From assembly GCF_008728195.1 (NCBI RefSeq), contig NZ_CP031598.1:62001-126000 (forward strand): DNA of 64,000 nt. The letters are read 5' to 3'. Positions 63,115-64,000 of this stretch are shown here, piece by piece. The notes under the pieces were generated by a model, which saw only the letters and a list, made by a program, of their open reading frames with translations, did not search any database and was not told the origin of the DNA. Both the position numbers and the translations under genes were made by a program. This DNA comes from Roseovarius indicus. Lineage in GTDB: Bacteria; Pseudomonadota; Alphaproteobacteria; Rhodobacterales; Rhodobacteraceae. How positions within the stretch are numbered: position 1 is the stretch's first letter; every line of letters begins with the position of its first letter.

Positions 63115-64000
63115 ATGCCCGCAGACCCTGTACGCCTTCACGCACCCGAACCCGAAGACCGGGTAGAAGCCCCGCCTTGCCCGGCCCCGGCACCGGCCGA
63201 GGACCACCCCCACCGCAACATCGACCGGGCGATGCGCGCAGGCATGGCACGTGCTACCAGCGGCGCCTCGCCCTTCGCGGTGGCGCAGGCCGTCACCGAT
63301 TGGGCCATGCATCTCTCCCGAGCGCCGGGGCGGCAATTGGAGCTGGCCGAACGCGCCGCGCGCAATGCCACACGGCTCGGGGCCTATGCCTTCGAGCATT
63401 TCAAGCAGGATGGCACCGCCCCCACGCCACCTTTCTCTCCCGACCAGAACGATCACCGCTTCGCCCATGCCGGCTGGGCCACGCTGCCCTTTGCCATGTG
63501 GCAGCAGGGCTACCTTGCCACCCGCGACTGGTGGGATGCCGCGACCTCCGGCATGCCCGGTGTGCAGTCGCGCAATGCCGACCGGGTCAATTTCATGACC
63601 CGGCTGTTGCTCGACGCCGTCTCGCCCTCGAACTTTCCGCTGACGAACCCGGAAGTGATCGAGGCCACGCGCGACACGGGGGGCGCCAACCTTGCCCGCG
63701 GCCTGCAGTATTTCGTCGAAGACCTGATCGAACACGCCGCCGACATGCCGCCTGCGCCGCATAATGGTTTCAGGATCGGCGAAACGCTAGCCTGCACGCC
63801 GGGCAAGGTGGTCTATCGCAACGATATCTTCGAGCTGATCCAGTATAGCCCGCAGACCGAGACCGTCCGCCCCGAGCCGGTTCTGATCGTCCCGGCCTGG
63901 ATCATGAAGTACTACATCCTCGACCTCAGCCCGCAGAACTCGCTCATCAACTGGCTGGTGGGGCAGGGGCATACCGTCTTCGCGATCTCGTGGTGCAACC
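63115..64000 (+). CDS. phaC: Poly(3-hydroxyalkanoate) synthase, 5' part (cut by window edge)
   Basis: The first 295 codons of a PHA polymerase. Start 63115 is preceded by GAGGAGG with a 5-base gap; a second in-frame ATG at 63085 is less likely. Known class I features are FAHAGWATLPFAMWQQGYLATRDWW, the N-terminal domain ending with PSNFPLTNPEVIEATRDTGGANLARGL, and the start of the hydrolase core (PAWIMKYYILDLSPQNSLINWLVGQGHTVFAISW). The lipase-like box with the catalytic Cys lies beyond the edge. It polymerises 3-hydroxyacyl-CoA, linking to the C2/C4 chemistry of ccrA and ecm. Confidence 0.95.
   Translation, partial: MPADPVRLHAPEPEDRVEAPPCPAPAPAEDHPHRNIDRAMRAGMARATSGASPFAVAQAVTDWAMHLSRAPGRQLELAERAARNATRLGAYAFEHFKQDGTAPTPPFSPDQNDHRFAHAGWATLPFAMWQQGYLATRDWWDAATSGMPGVQSRNADRVNFMTRLLLDAVSPSNFPLTNPEVIEATRDTGGANLARGLQYFVEDLIEHAADMPPAPHNGFRIGETLACTPGKVVYRNDIFELIQYSPQTETVRPEPVLIVPAWIMKYYILDLSPQNSLINWLVGQGHTVFAISWCN

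Overview
The window looks like a chromosomal segment of a marine Rhodobacteraceae (roseobacter-group alphaproteobacterium). The base composition is GC-rich. The gene families fit the group: a TAXI-type TRAP transporter, a petABC cytochrome bc1 operon, an ethylmalonyl-CoA pathway pair (ccrA/ecm) near a PHA synthase, a LuxI/LuxR acyl-homoserine-lactone pair, and a trimethylamine N-oxide (TMAO) uptake and demethylation operon of the TmoXVW/Tdm type. Short intergenic palindromes typical of this group also occur. I see no rRNA, CRISPR array, insertion sequence, prophage or integrase. The only tRNA is tRNA-Lys(TTT) on the minus strand at 14774-14849. These identifications rest on reading motifs and family resemblance; no database search was possible.

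Layout. 1-5.5 kb: a FadR/GntR-type regulator, a perfect GntR-type operator, and an alpha/beta hydrolase translationally coupled to a fused TRAP-TAXI transporter and its binding protein. A convergent SDR follows. 5.8-14.5 kb: an accessory-looking block with an orphan VirD4-like ATPase, NTF2-like, SDR and GMC oxidoreductase genes, Lrp and LysR regulators, and two exported alpha/beta hydrolases. A 17-bp motif (16/17 identical) is shared by the LysR gene start and the SDR promoter region. 14.5-25 kb: tRNA-Lys, dapF-mtaB, small enzymes, a PepSY/DUF2946 membrane pair, a beta-barrel protein, then petABC with a strong terminator. 25-38.7 kb: alkB, mutY, dciA-like, a DsbA-like protein, a CoA-transferase, waaA-lpxK, a glutamine amidotransferase, rpiB, and the housekeeping minus-strand run rsfS-rlmH-gpmI-envC-like-ctpA.

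38.75-39.65 kb is a roughly 0.9-kb AT-richer stretch with no recognised gene. It does hold a 37-codon membrane-peptide ORF with a good ribosome binding site and its own terminator, plus several dyads. 39.6-43 kb: an MscS channel, a histone-deacetylase-like protein, and a LysR divergent from the next operon. 43.1-50 kb: the TMAO operon (binding protein, two hairpins, ATPase, a permease with two fused permease domains, a cupin, and a DUF1989-GcvT demethylase). The permease, cupin and demethylase genes are linked by TGATG overlaps. 50-54 kb: SDR, RecD-like helicase, luxI, luxR and a small gene overlapping luxR. 54-64 kb: ccrA, an acyltransferase, ecm, DUF4168, GNAT proteins, deoD, a DadA-like oxidase, and the first 295 codons of phaC, cut by the window edge.

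How the parts fit. Carbon handling is the main theme: TMAO and organic-acid or ester uptake, C2 assimilation through ethylmalonyl-CoA, PHA storage, alkane hydroxylation, and aerobic respiration through bc1. Quorum sensing is the main signalling system. The parts most likely to hold undescribed biology are the small genes (39102-39215, 53844-54053, and the overlapping frame before rsfS), the cupin inside the TMAO operon, the orphan coupling ATPase, and the LysR-linked hydrolase/oxidoreductase block.
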